A DNA stretch of 64,000 bases, taken from positions 1-64,000 of the forward strand of contig CAYOEM010000003.1 in assembly GCA_964402975.1 (NCBI GenBank). The letters are read 5' to 3'. This DNA comes from CAMDKS01 sp964402975. GTDB lineage: Bacteria > Bdellovibrionota_B > Oligoflexia > Oligoflexales > RGVZ01. The first letter of the stretch is position 1. The number at the start of each line of letters is the position of its first letter. A model generated the notes under the pieces. It worked only from the letters and a program-made list of their open reading frames with translations, was not told where the DNA came from and searched no databases. Shown in pieces: positions 1-8,532 of this stretch. The position numbers and the translations under genes were made by a program.

Positions 1-81
1 AACGGCGCGTACGCCGTCGGATTGAGCAAGTCGGAGCAATTAAGTGGGCCAGTTTCAACTATTTACAATAGTTTCGCCTAG
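1..81 (+). CDS. possible 3' end of an upstream gene (partial)
   Basis: Frame 1 is open from the window edge to a TAG at 79-81, giving 26 residues that end in IYNSFA. Frame 3 is also open, to a stop at 69-71, so the choice of frame is uncertain. The terminator that follows at 106-136 fits the end of a transcription unit here. The fragment is too short to assign a family. Confidence 0.25.
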   Translation, partial: NGAYAVGLSKSEQLSGPVSTIYNSFA

Positions 82-105
82 AACATGAGGGTTAGTCATG
101 TTAAG

Positions 106-136
106 ACCTTGGGCCTTGGGGCCAAGGTTTTTTTTT
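106..136 (+). terminator. rho-independent terminator
   Basis: The arms ACCTTGG (106-112) and CCAAGGT (122-128) pair perfectly around a 9-base loop and run into nine T's (128-136). It ends the upstream unit 33 bases before the cyclophilin start codon. Confidence 0.75.
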
Positions 137-169
137 AGTTTGTATCTATGAAAGGTGGGAGACTAACCA

Positions 170-703
170 ATGAAAAATCGTAAATCAGAAGTGGACGAAG
201 CAGTCAGCAGTATTGACTTTAAGAAAACCAAATATCAAGTTCAGTTTCAGACCAATAAAGGTGACATCAATCTAGAACTTTGGCCAGACGTGGCTCCTGG
301 TCATGTAAAAAATCTCATAGGTCTTGCAAAAATTGGTTATTACGATGGATTGACATTTCACCGTGTTATCAAGGGATTTGTCATTCAAGGTGGCTGTCCC
401 GTGGGAAGCGGCGTTGGTGGTCCCGGATACACCATCAAAGCAGAATTCAATTCCAAGCCGCATGAGGCCGGCGTGTTGTCGATGGCGAGGACTCAAGATC
501 CCAACTCTGCCGGCAGTCAATTCTTCCTTTGTTTGGGTCGCGTTCCGCACTTAGATAACCAGTACACCGCATTTGGTAAGGCTGCTGATCAGGCTAGTTT
601 AGATGTCATTATGAGTATTGGTGAAAGTAAAACAGGCTCTTCGGATCGACCAGTGGAACCTGTGACTATTAGCAAAGCAAGTGTGATTGAGTCGCCTCTG
701 TGA
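170..703 (+). CDS. cytoplasmic cyclophilin-type peptidyl-prolyl isomerase
   Basis: The 177-residue protein interconverts cis and trans proline bonds during folding. It has no signal peptide, so it should act in the cytoplasm. The cyclophilin core starts near residue 22, with the catalytic FHR motif at 63-65, VIQGG at 71-75, GSQFF at 115-119 and HLDNQYTAFG at 127-136. The tryptophan that eukaryotic cyclophilins use to bind cyclosporin is not present in that last block. The ATG follows a GGTGGGAG ribosome site. Its TGA overlaps the GTG of the next gene (GTGA), so the two are probably translated together. A separate exported cyclophilin lies near 62 kb. Confidence 0.93.
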   Translation: MKNRKSEVDEAVSSIDFKKTKYQVQFQTNKGDINLELWPDVAPGHVKNLIGLAKIGYYDGLTFHRVIKGFVIQGGCPVGSGVGGPGYTIKAEFNSKPHEAGVLSMARTQDPNSAGSQFFLCLGRVPHLDNQYTAFGKAADQASLDVIMSIGESKTGSSDRPVEPVTISKASVIESPL

Positions 704-1614
704 TTAGGGGCCTGCTCTACATGCTGACAGCGAGTGTGCTGTTTGCTGCAATGGGCGGCTTCGTCTATCAGGTCCGACTGTGGGACAAGACAGCATCCCC
801 TTTGACCGCCTCATTTATTCGTGTGGTTGTGAACCTCATTTTTGTGGTCATCATCGCGTCGCGTAAGGGGTTCGGCAGGGGCGTGCTTGATCTTTTTGGA
901 GACATGCGTTGGTCCCTTTGGGCTCGAGGATTTTTTGGAACCCTATCGGTCATGGGCATGTTCTCAGCGATTCACATGATCGGCCTCGGCGAGGCATCTT
1001 TCCTACATTCCTTTAACGCAGTTTGGATTGCCGTGCTGAGCCCTTTTGTCCTTAGTCAACCAAATACCCCATTAGGCTGGGCGGCGATCGGGCTGGGTCT
1101 AGTCGGACTTTATTTACTCTACCAGCCACAGTTTGGGGATGCAGAGTTCATGGGCCGCTCTTTGGCATTAGCTTCAGGAGCTTTTGCCGGCACGGCTTAT
1201 ATGATGATTGCACGCGCGGGTCGATCCAATCCGCCGATCACCGTCGTTTTTTATTTTTGTTTAGTGGCGACTTGCGTGCACTTAGTCTGGTTTTACTTGG
1301 ATGATTTTATTTGGCCGTCGGATGCAAGGTCCTGGCTCATGTTAGTGGGGTCTGGCATCTTCGCATCAGTAGCCCAAATCTTCATGACGCAGGCTTACCA
1401 GATCGCACCAGCGGCTTTTATTTCAGCGGTGAGTTACCTAACTCCAGTATTTAATCTTATAGTCAGTGTGTTTATTTTTGGATTGATACCAAATGCCCAG
1501 AGCCTTTCCGGGGCGCTCATCGTTGTCGTAGCTGGAATAGCGCTTCCTTTTCTGCAGGGTCGACACAGCCGCGCAAAGGATCGTGATATTCCTGTGGAGA
1601 TGACTGACCGATGA
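700..1614 (+). CDS. EamA/DMT-superfamily permease
   Basis: This 304-residue, very hydrophobic protein has about ten predicted membrane segments in two tandem five-helix halves, the normal build and length of the drug/metabolite transporter superfamily. The second half ends with the typical P-V-F-N-L pattern (about residues 248-252) before the last helices, and a charged tail follows. The substrate cannot be read from sequence; relatives export amino acids, metabolites or nucleotide precursors. It starts with GTG inside the stop of the cyclophilin gene and ends in an ATGA overlap with tadA, so the three genes form one coupled unit. No functional link between them is evident. Confidence 0.85.
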   Translation: MIRGLLYMLTASVLFAAMGGFVYQVRLWDKTASPLTASFIRVVVNLIFVVIIASRKGFGRGVLDLFGDMRWSLWARGFFGTLSVMGMFSAIHMIGLGEASFLHSFNAVWIAVLSPFVLSQPNTPLGWAAIGLGLVGLYLLYQPQFGDAEFMGRSLALASGAFAGTAYMMIARAGRSNPPITVVFYFCLVATCVHLVWFYLDDFIWPSDARSWLMLVGSGIFASVAQIFMTQAYQIAPAAFISAVSYLTPVFNLIVSVFIFGLIPNAQSLSGALIVVVAGIALPFLQGRHSRAKDRDIPVEMTDR

Positions 1615-2102
1615 ATATGGAACACGTTTTTTCTGAAGATGATGCAATTTTCATGGGCGAGGCCCTCGATCTGGCTAAAAAAGCGGCAGACTTGGGCGAG
1701 GTGCCGGTTGGTGCCTTGCTTGTTCTTGAGGGGCGGGTCATTGGACGAGGGTGGAACTTGCGCGAAACTCGTAGAAGTCCTCTCGAACACGCAGAGATGA
1801 TGGCGATCAGGGAGGCTTCAGAAAACGTTAACGCCTGGCGCCTTTCTGGTTCAAAGCTTTATGTTACGTTAGAACCTTGTTTGATGTGCGCCGGAGCTAT
1901 ATATCAGGCGAGGATTTCAGAGGTTATTTTTGGGGCGTTGGATCCGAAGGCGGGAGCGTGCGGAAGTCTTTACAACGTGCACGAAGATGCTCGCCTCAAT
2001 CATAGGTTTCTGGTAAAAAATGGTCTTCTGGCGGAAGAATGTGGATCTGTGTTGAAGGCTTTTTTTCGCCAGCGTCGCAAGTCATCGGAAGCTGAGTCGT
2101 AG
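1611..2102 (+). CDS. tadA: tRNA-specific adenosine deaminase
   Basis: TadA deaminates A34 to inosine in tRNA-Arg(ACG), allowing wobble reading of CGN codons. The zinc site of the cytidine-deaminase fold is complete: H60-A-E62 supplies a ligand and the proton shuttle, and P-C90-L-M-C93 supplies the two cysteines. VPVGA at 31-35 is also typical. At 163 residues the length is normal. The ATG at 1611 overlaps the TGA of the permease gene. ATG codons at residues 1 and 3 are both possible starts. A tRNA-Ser gene follows 28 bases downstream. Confidence 0.93.
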   Translation: MNMEHVFSEDDAIFMGEALDLAKKAADLGEVPVGALLVLEGRVIGRGWNLRETRRSPLEHAEMMAIREASENVNAWRLSGSKLYVTLEPCLMCAGAIYQARISEVIFGALDPKAGACGSLYNVHEDARLNHRFLVKNGLLAEECGSVLKAFFRQRRKSSEAES

Positions 2103-2130
2103 ATTTTTGATGCTTTTTGATTTTCTTGTT

Positions 2131-2220
2131 GGAGAGATGGCCGAGTGGTTGAAGGCGCCAGACTCGAAATCTGGTATAGTGTAACAGCTATCGAGGGTTC
2201 GAATCCCTCTCTCTCCGCCA
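2131..2220 (+). tRNA. tRNA-Ser (CGA)
   Basis: A class II tRNA with the long variable arm expected of serine. The acceptor stem GGAGAGA pairs with TCTCTCC, the anticodon loop CTCGAAA carries CGA, the T-loop is TTCGAAT, and CCA is encoded at the 3' end (2218-2220). It should decode UCG. Confidence 0.96.
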
Positions 2221-2338
2221 CCACCCATTAAATTTCGTAAAGTTCAAGAACTAGACAGCCCGCTTGTTTATTGAGCAATTCTTTATCCCCTGATAAGCTT
2301 TCCAGACCTAAACCAAACTCGACACTCGGTGGATCGAA

Positions 2339-2806
2339 ATGAAATGTTTTGCGCAGACTGCGCTAGTTTTGGCGTTTCTGGCCCTAGAGCCTAGCCGAGC
2401 CATGTCGGCTACATTGTTTGCCGGAAGTTTTGTTGATCTTGCGGTAAATGCGCCTGAAAAAAAGGTGTCCATTAACTATCCTCGAAGGGGACCCGATCAT
2501 CTTTGCGGCATAGACATTAAGTCGAATGTCATTGTTCTCAATGTGTCGGTGTGGCAGGCGCTTGCTAGCCAACTTCACGTCTCGGAAACCTATGATGGTC
2601 AAACGAAGTCAGTCGTTCCCGCAATTATTGAATCCAAGTATTCACCCACGTTGCGATATATTTTTTCCCGGGACTCTGAAGATTTCGCCACCATGGAGTT
2701 TCGCGCTAAAGATGGGTCATCGATTGCTGAGACGGCGCGTCGGGTGCTTGGTGGAGGTGAGGGTAATGTTCACTTGATTGCTGTGGCGTATGTTTGTTCT
2801 GAGTAG
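2339..2806 (+). CDS. hypothetical exported protein
   Basis: A 155-residue protein I do not recognise. Residues 1-23 form a signal peptide (K2, a hydrophobic core, then a small-residue region ending S-R-A-M-S-A), so it should be periplasmic or secreted. The mature part has two cysteines, at about positions 59 and 153, that could form a disulfide, and alternating beta-type hydrophobicity without helical segments. The ATG lies four bases after a GGTGGA site. It precedes the leucine-rich-repeat gene on the same strand with about 70 bases between them. No conserved catalytic motif is visible. Confidence 0.65.
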   Translation: MKCFAQTALVLAFLALEPSRAMSATLFAGSFVDLAVNAPEKKVSINYPRRGPDHLCGIDIKSNVIVLNVSVWQALASQLHVSETYDGQTKSVVPAIIESKYSPTLRYIFSRDSEDFATMEFRAKDGSSIAETARRVLGGGEGNVHLIAVAYVCSE

Positions 2807-2875
2807 AGAGTTATGGTGCTACTGCAGCAAGAGCGCTTTTTTAAATAAGGTGTGTCAAGGGAAGGCGGGGCTTGT

Positions 2876-3925
2876 ATGAATCGATTTAAGCTTTTTATTT
2901 TGATTGCTCAGATGTGTTTATTTGCGCCGATAGTTGTCGCTAAGCCCTTTTATGATTACTGCATGGCGCCGCTGTCTGATGCTCAGCGTCAAACTGTCAT
3001 TGCAGTTATGATCAAGATGAAAGTGCAAGACAGACCAAATCAAGAGAATTGCGAGCTGGCATCTTATCGCCTCCTTGAGAAGTCGTTTTTAAATATCTAC
3101 CCAGATCCCTTTGATCCAGCGCGAGGTCCGGCATCTGATCTTGCGCCACTGGAGGACCAGCTGCATCTGAAGAATTTATCTGTCGCGAAAAATGAAATAC
3201 AAGACTTGCAGCCGTTGAGACGTCTGAAAAATCTCACCCAGCTGAACGTTAATTTTAATCCGCTCTCCGACATTTCGCCGGTGGCGAACTTGAGGTTATT
3301 GGAGGAGTTTTTCGCTACTGAAACTCAGGTTACTGACCTGAAACCTTTGGCGGAATTGCAGCGGCTTACGGTTTTATCACTATCCAACAACGGCATAGTT
3401 GACATCAACGCCTTGGCGCGTCTAACGAAATTAAAAGCGCTCTATCTTTCGAACAATCAAATTTCTGATGCAACGGCTGTCAGTAAGATGCCGCTTGAAT
3501 ACTTGCATTTAACAGGCAATCAACTCCGGTATCTGGACATCTCTGGTTCCACTGAGACCATGATATTACTCGATATCGCTAAGAATCATTTAACGGATGT
3601 GGTGGGTCTTGATCGGTTAACACGCGTTGACGCAATCACGATTTCTGAAAACGAGTTTTCAGACCTGAGATCTTTTTCAGGTTTGAAAACATTAAGATGG
3701 CTTGACGTCAGTAAAAATAAGATCACTGACTTATCTCCGCTCCGGGAACTGAAAGATCTTGAGCATCTATTGATTGCCGGTAACGGCATCTGCAGTATTC
3801 CACCAGAGGTTTCTGAACTACAAAATGAGCACCTAAACTCTAAGGGTGAATGGATTAGCCTCAAAATTTCAGGCCTAACTGATCAGCCGTCTTGCCCTGG
3901 CGCGGCCCGCTTGCGGGTTGATTAG
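2876..3925 (+). CDS. exported leucine-rich repeat protein (SDS22/internalin-like)
   Basis: The protein has a signal peptide (MNRFKLFILIAQ...VVA, about residues 1-22), then roughly ten leucine-rich repeats of about 22 residues spanning residues 95-315. The unit is L-x-x-L-x-L-x-x-N-x-I-x-D-(x)-x-x-L, the form found in internalins and SDS22-like proteins. A short cysteine-containing C-terminal cap follows. Such repeats bind other proteins; the partner is unknown. A GTG at 2852 would add eight residues, but the ATG at 2876 is preferred because it follows GGCGGGG and places the signal peptide at the N-terminus. Length is 349 residues. The LRR call is firm; the role is not known. Confidence 0.85.
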   Translation: MNRFKLFILIAQMCLFAPIVVAKPFYDYCMAPLSDAQRQTVIAVMIKMKVQDRPNQENCELASYRLLEKSFLNIYPDPFDPARGPASDLAPLEDQLHLKNLSVAKNEIQDLQPLRRLKNLTQLNVNFNPLSDISPVANLRLLEEFFATETQVTDLKPLAELQRLTVLSLSNNGIVDINALARLTKLKALYLSNNQISDATAVSKMPLEYLHLTGNQLRYLDISGSTETMILLDIAKNHLTDVVGLDRLTRVDAITISENEFSDLRSFSGLKTLRWLDVSKNKITDLSPLRELKDLEHLLIAGNGICSIPPEVSELQNEHLNSKGEWISLKISGLTDQPSCPGAARLRVD

Positions 3926-3951
3926 AGCTGATTTTCGCTGATTTTCATCAT

Positions 3952-3989
3952 GTTAGGCCCAAGGGTCGCCCCTAAATGGGCCATCTAAC
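3952..3989. repeat. intergenic inverted repeat
   Basis: GTTAGGCCC (3952-3960) can pair with GGGCC-AT-CTAAC (3978-3989), leaving a two-base bulge and a 17-base loop. It lies just after the LRR gene. No T-tract follows immediately, so it may be a weak terminator or an mRNA 3' stabiliser. Next to it, GCTGATTTTC occurs twice in tandem (3927-3946). Confidence 0.4.
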
Positions 3990-4075
3990 ATTCAGTAATT
4001 AATATAAAAATAGTCTTTTTTTGAGTTTGGGCTAAGAAATGCCGATACGAGGCCACCTTAGAGGAGAACGGCGTC

Positions 4076-4624
4076 ATGCGGAATAGTTCAAATTTGCTGC
4101 GGCAGAGGCGGTTATGGAGTCTAGGTTGTCTGGCAGTGTTGACGACCTTAATGGGTTGTCGGCAGTCATCGTCTTTTTCGGGTGGGAACACCCGTCAGGG
4201 AGCATCCCAGGCGCCACGAGCAGATGCCCCGGCACCGAATAGCGCTCCAATTCCTCAAACTCCAGTCCCGCAGCAAGCGGTTACGCAAGGAAGTTTTACA
4301 GTTTGGGCGAATCCTCCCAATCCTGTGGAAGGACAGCCATACAATGTCCACATGCGTGTGAAGTTGCCGAACAACGTCAGTCAGTACAACCGAAATGATC
4401 TGAGTGGTACTTTGGTTGGTACCGACGGATACTTTCAGCCGATAAACGGAATTTTCTCGTTTATCCAGCCTTTTTATTTTTTACCGGGAACAGGCTATGC
4501 GGAACTCGTCATGCGAATTCCCGGGGCTAAGCGCGGCGTCAATGACACTCTGAAGGTCACTTCAAAACTTATCAATGAATCTCAAAACATATCAGTTTGG
4601 TTTGGTACGCCGACACTTAACTAG
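4076..4624 (+). CDS. hypothetical lipoprotein
   Basis: A 182-residue lipoprotein. Basic residues are followed by a hydrophobic stretch and the lipobox L-M-G-C, with C28 as the lipidated residue. Residues 29-75 are low in complexity and rich in Ser, Pro, Ala and Gln, typical of a flexible linker. The C-terminal part from about residue 80 is beta-rich with many Asn, Pro and Tyr, and could be a small immunoglobulin-like fold. I do not recognise the family. The ATG follows GAGGAG at good spacing. Its 3' end overlaps the convergent Xer-like gene by 8 bases. Confidence 0.7.
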   Translation: MRNSSNLLRQRRLWSLGCLAVLTTLMGCRQSSSFSGGNTRQGASQAPRADAPAPNSAPIPQTPVPQQAVTQGSFTVWANPPNPVEGQPYNVHMRVKLPNNVSQYNRNDLSGTLVGTDGYFQPINGIFSFIQPFYFLPGTGYAELVMRIPGAKRGVNDTLKVTSKLINESQNISVWFGTPTLN

Positions 4625-5507
4625 CTGAAGCGTTTGGCACGTGCTTTCCTATATTCCCGATTCGCCGTAGTCCGAGGTGATTCATCACCATCTCTGGCGT
4701 GAAACCTAGAGATATCTTTCGGGACATTGCTGCATGGCGAAGCTGCTCGGCATTTAGATGCTTTAATCCTGCGGTTTCTCCGAGTTCGTAGATTGCAAAT
4801 TTGAGACCGTGGCGTGTAATTCCAAAAAGCACTGTCCGTGCGTCGGCACCTTTAAAAGACATGAGCAGAGGAGTCGATGCTGTAAGTTGATTTTTTGTCC
4901 TGCCGTCATTCTGAATCACCTTGCGAAAATTCTTTAGCGCCATCGCGGTTTCGGCCTCGAGTTCGATTGTTCGTGCGCGGTCACCAGGGATTGTTAACCG
5001 ACCCGAATCCCCAGTAGCAAAAAAGTTCGACCAACGTAGGGAGACAAGTTCGGATGCTTTAATCCCTTCTCTGGATAGCAAGAGAAGTAACGTCACGTCG
5101 CGCGCCGCTTTGATGGTATTTGGCGCTAGATGCGCTGAGGTTAACATGAGGGCGATTTTTTCCTCTGGAATGTGTCGAGCGGCAAGGTTCTCGTGCGACG
5201 GTATCGATAAACTTTCAAGCGGATTGCCGTGAAGTTGCCCGCTCTCCTCAAGCCATCGAAAGAACATCCGAATCGCGATCACGCCGCGACGGATGCTGCT
5301 ATGCTTGGCGCCGCGATTTAATAGCCAGCCTTTATACTCCTCAAGTAGCTCTCCACTGATGTCCCCAGTATGCGTATTGGACTGATTCAAAAACCCTAAA
5401 AAGTTTGCAAGATCCCGGCTGTAGCTCTCCAGGGTAGATTTTTGTTTGCCTTTTTCGCTCATAAAGGCTCGAAATTCAGATATTTTCGGAGCATCAATAG
5501 TAAGCAT
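4617..5507 (-). CDS. Xer-like tyrosine recombinase fold protein, catalytic residues degenerate
   Basis: The 296 residues align over their whole length with XerC/XerD: an N-terminal SAM-like core-binding domain (about 10-95) and a C-terminal catalytic-type domain. Numbering from the ATG at 5507, the first catalytic Arg (G-L-R-x-S-E-L in XerC) is K150 in G-I-K-A-S-E-L. The HxxR motif reads E254-Q-L-R257, keeping only the Arg. The LGH histidine is L280, and the nucleophilic Tyr of I-Y-T-H is Gly in I-G-K-H near the C-terminus. It probably binds DNA or a partner but should not cut and rejoin DNA. A TTG at 5522 would add five residues. It is divergent from the NtrY operon, and no att-like repeats are visible. 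Confidence 0.8.
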   Translation of the reverse strand: MLTIDAPKISEFRAFMSEKGKQKSTLESYSRDLANFLGFLNQSNTHTGDISGELLEEYKGWLLNRGAKHSSIRRGVIAIRMFFRWLEESGQLHGNPLESLSIPSHENLAARHIPEEKIALMLTSAHLAPNTIKAARDVTLLLLLSREGIKASELVSLRWSNFFATGDSGRLTIPGDRARTIELEAETAMALKNFRKVIQNDGRTKNQLTASTPLLMSFKGADARTVLFGITRHGLKFAIYELGETAGLKHLNAEQLRHAAMSRKISLGFTPEMVMNHLGLRRIGNIGKHVPNASAS

Positions 5508-5590
5508 TTGAGTTCTCTGCAAATATGAGAAAGACTATGGTATAGATTCCCTGACTCTATCCTCGAACCTAGCATTTTCCTGGGGGCCAT

Positions 5591-6301
5591 GTGAACCGTA
5601 AAATCGTTCGTATAAAATTGTCCCTTATCCTTGCTGCTCTCCTGACTTCTGGCCTCGGCGGGACCTTCGCTGCGTTTGGATCTGTTGCTGAAGCGACGGG
5701 GCTGGCGCAAGCTAGTGCAAAAACCTCTGAAGAGCCGGACAGCCGGCTCGATTCGATGGTTGTAGACGTCAATGGTGAGCGAAAAAAAGTCGACGCGAGT
5801 GGTAGCGTTGATGTCGTATTTGGGGACCTGGTGACAATAGTAGAAGCCAGCTTATTGGATAAGTCTGTACCCGTTGAAGTCGTCGACTTGGTGGGATATC
5901 GGGCTTCAAAAAGCAAATACTCTGGGGATGACCGCGGATGGGTGATTGATACGGGACGGCATCTCAATAAGAAGCGCAGCGTTGCTGGAGATGGTAAGCA
6001 GTACAGAATTCAGGTTTTTGGCCAAAGGGGCCTCAGTGGTGAGGTTATGCTTAATATTTTGGATCCCGAGCTTTTTTCGATCGCACTTGAAGTGAACGAT
6101 TCTGTTCGAACGATTCAGCCCGGCGGTGTTTTGCGCCTAAGTTCAAAAGACATGGTTCGTGTGGTTGAGGTGCGAACGAACGTTCGCGGCAACGAAAATG
6201 TGAAATATGACAAGATTGCCAAAAAAGGCACCAAGGAGCTTCGATTCTCCCGCGGTGGCCGCATATTCGCCAGGATACCAATCGAGTGGCAGATGCAATG
6301 A
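5591..6301 (+). CDS. exported protein of unknown function, coupled to the NtrY-like kinase
   Basis: A 236-residue protein starting at a GTG. Residues 1-28 form a signal peptide with basic residues and the core LSLILAALLTSGLGG. The rest is beta-rich and charged, with no membrane anchor at the C-terminus, so it should lie in the periplasm. I do not recognise a family; it does not resemble the DUF4390 proteins that often precede ntrY. Its TGA overlaps the ATG of the sensor kinase (ATGA), so the two products are made together. A role as ligand-binding partner of the kinase's periplasmic loop is inference from this coupling. Confidence 0.7.
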   Translation: MNRKIVRIKLSLILAALLTSGLGGTFAAFGSVAEATGLAQASAKTSEEPDSRLDSMVVDVNGERKKVDASGSVDVVFGDLVTIVEASLLDKSVPVEVVDLVGYRASKSKYSGDDRGWVIDTGRHLNKKRSVAGDGKQYRIQVFGQRGLSGEVMLNILDPELFSIALEVNDSVRTIQPGGVLRLSSKDMVRVVEVRTNVRGNENVKYDKIAKKGTKELRFSRGGRIFARIPIEWQMQ

Positions 6302-8532
6302 AGGCCGTAGCATTCGACCGACGCCGATTATTTGAGGTTTTTGTAACGATCGGCGTTGCCACGATGTTGATTGGTATCAGTCGTTTGGAAGCACGGTTGT
6401 ATAACCTCAGTGAATCTTTGGCCAAAGATCATACGCTTCTAGCCTCCATATTTTACTATGGCATCATCAATTTGAATGTGTTTCTGGCGATACTTTTAAT
6501 TCTTCTGGTGGTTCGAAACTTAGCTAAACTTTTGGTTGATCGACGCCGCGGAATATTTGGGAGCAATTTAAGAACTAAACTTGTCGGTGTTTTAATTGTG
6601 TTTTCATTGGTGCCGACAGTTTTAGTGTTTTACGTGAGCACGCGGTTTATCACAAAAAGTTTTGACGAGTGGTTTGGTGGTCGAGTGAAGGCGACAACCC
6701 AACAAACTCGAGATGCTGGCGCGCAAATATATCTGCAAAATCAGAAAAGACTTGAAGGTATCGCTCGACTCGCTGCCGGAAGAATAAAGCTGATCGACGG
6801 AGCTGTGCCATCCACGACTTTGCCCATAGCCGCTGATTTTGGCGGGCTTGAAATAGACTATGGTGTTCAATCCCTCCGCGTTTATGATACCGGTGGGGCA
6901 TTGCTGAATAGAGACTCAATGATGGTTGGTTCGCGAACTGACAACCCCGCAAGCACGGCTGCGTTCGTCGACATGCGTAATCGATTCTCTTACAAAAAAT
7001 CAATGATAAGTGCCTCAACTGTGACGGTCGAGGATGGTAAAGATGTTGTTCGCGCTGCAGTCCCCGTGCGTTTTTCCGATAGCAGCCTAGCCGCGATTGT
7101 TGTTGTTGAGGAAAGATTTGATGTGCCTGTTCTGGCCAATATTCAGACGATTCTTGATGGCTTATCAACTCTCAAACCTGGCGCTCAGTTAGTGAGAGTC
7201 AGTTACCTTGTTTTGGTCACTGTTATTACATTGCTGATTATTTTTGCCGCCCTCTGGTTGGGTTTTTATGTAGCTCGAGGTATAACGGGACCCCTACAGC
7301 TTTTGGCCGAGGCCACAAAAGAGGTCGCTCTCGGTAATTATGGTGTAAAACTTCAAAAAACCACTGATGATGAGATAGGGCAACTAACGACGGCTTTTAA
7401 CTCGATGACCAAAGACCTCGCGAGACAGAAGTCCGAGGTTGAAGTTGGTCGATTCAAGCTCGAAGAGTCTAACCGCGAGATGGACCGGCGTCGGCGTTAT
7501 ATGGAGGTTGTCTTTGAGAATATCGCCTCTGGAATCATTGCGATTGATGCCAGCGGCGTTATAACTGCATTCAATGATGCGGCTATTGAGATGCTCGGTC
7601 TAAAATTTAAAGATCCAATTGGTTTGAACGCGCGAGAGTGTCTTGGAAGCGCGTTGCACGATGCTCTAATGGGTATGAGTCAGGCAGGCGAAAGTTCAGT
7701 GGCTAGAGAGCTAGATCTTCGTGAGTTCGGCGTCGAAGCCACCGTGTACGTTGCGGGAACTCTTATAGAATCAAAATTAGGCGAATTTCAGGGGACAGTT
7801 TTGGTCATCGATGATGCCACTGACCGAATTCGTATGCAGCGCGCAACGGCTTGGCGTGAGGTTGCGCGTCGGATTGCTCATGAAATCAAAAATCCCATCA
7901 CACCTATAAGACTTTCCGCCGAGCGGCTTCTTCGTCGTTTCGTCACTCGTTTCGATGGTGATGATCGCAAAGTATTTGAAAATTGCATCGAATCTATTCT
8001 TGTCCAGGTTGATGCATTGAGGGGGTTGGTTAACGAGTTTAGTAAATTTGCTCGTCTGCCGACCATCGAAGCCCGTCCGGCCGATTTAAATGCAATCGTG
8101 CGGTCTGCTGTTGAGGTTTACAGGCAGGGTTATATGAACGTGAAATTCGTTGAAAGTTACGGTCAAGTCCCGACCTTAAGCCTCGATCCCGTTCAATTTA
8201 ATAGAGTCATTGTGAATTTGGTGTCCAACGCCGTGGACGCGGTGGCGGCTGGTAGCAGGCCTGGCGTGATCACTGTCCAGACCATGCATGAGGCCTCGAT
8301 TGACTCTGGGGTGGTCGAAATCTCCGACAATGGGGTTGGAATCCCAGAGGAGATACGAGACCGGGTTTTTGAGCCCTATTTTTCCACCAAGGAAAGTGGT
8401 ACCGGGCTTGGGCTTGCAATGGTAAACCAAGTAGTGGGCGATCATGGCGGGTATGTGCGTATTGCTTACTCGGGCCCTGAGGGTACAAAATTCCGAATAG
8501 AAATTCCCGTAGTGAATAGGATGAAAGCGTGA
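6298..8532 (+). CDS. NtrY-like sensor histidine kinase
   Basis: A 744-residue membrane kinase that should phosphorylate the regulator encoded next to it. In order: transmembrane helices near residues 10-30, 45-75 and 95-120, a periplasmic region of about 190 residues, a fourth helix near 305-330, HAMP (about 335-385), PAS (about 400-500), HisKA and HATPase_c. The phosphoacceptor is H528 in R-I-A-H-E-I-K-N-P, followed by T-P-I-R-L-S-A-E-R as in NtrY. The ATP lid reads STKESGTGLGL near 700. The ATG at 6298 is chosen because it overlaps the preceding stop; a GTG at 6286 is the alternative. The end overlaps the next gene as GTGA. The periplasmic sensor region shows no recognised domain. Confidence 0.92.
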   Translation: MKAVAFDRRRLFEVFVTIGVATMLIGISRLEARLYNLSESLAKDHTLLASIFYYGIINLNVFLAILLILLVVRNLAKLLVDRRRGIFGSNLRTKLVGVLIVFSLVPTVLVFYVSTRFITKSFDEWFGGRVKATTQQTRDAGAQIYLQNQKRLEGIARLAAGRIKLIDGAVPSTTLPIAADFGGLEIDYGVQSLRVYDTGGALLNRDSMMVGSRTDNPASTAAFVDMRNRFSYKKSMISASTVTVEDGKDVVRAAVPVRFSDSSLAAIVVVEERFDVPVLANIQTILDGLSTLKPGAQLVRVSYLVLVTVITLLIIFAALWLGFYVARGITGPLQLLAEATKEVALGNYGVKLQKTTDDEIGQLTTAFNSMTKDLARQKSEVEVGRFKLEESNREMDRRRRYMEVVFENIASGIIAIDASGVITAFNDAAIEMLGLKFKDPIGLNARECLGSALHDALMGMSQAGESSVARELDLREFGVEATVYVAGTLIESKLGEFQGTVLVIDDATDRIRMQRATAWREVARRIAHEIKNPITPIRLSAERLLRRFVTRFDGDDRKVFENCIESILVQVDALRGLVNEFSKFARLPTIEARPADLNAIVRSAVEVYRQGYMNVKFVESYGQVPTLSLDPVQFNRVIVNLVSNAVDAVAAGSRPGVITVQTMHEASIDSGVVEISDNGVGIPEEIRDRVFEPYFSTKESGTGLGLAMVNQVVGDHGGYVRIAYSGPEGTKFRIEIPVVNRMKA

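Noticed and set aside
4617..5507. Integrase of a mobile element
   Set aside because: The Xer-like protein lacks the catalytic Tyr and other residues. No att repeats, tRNA-end duplication or phage genes lie nearby, and the neighbours are ordinary chromosomal genes.
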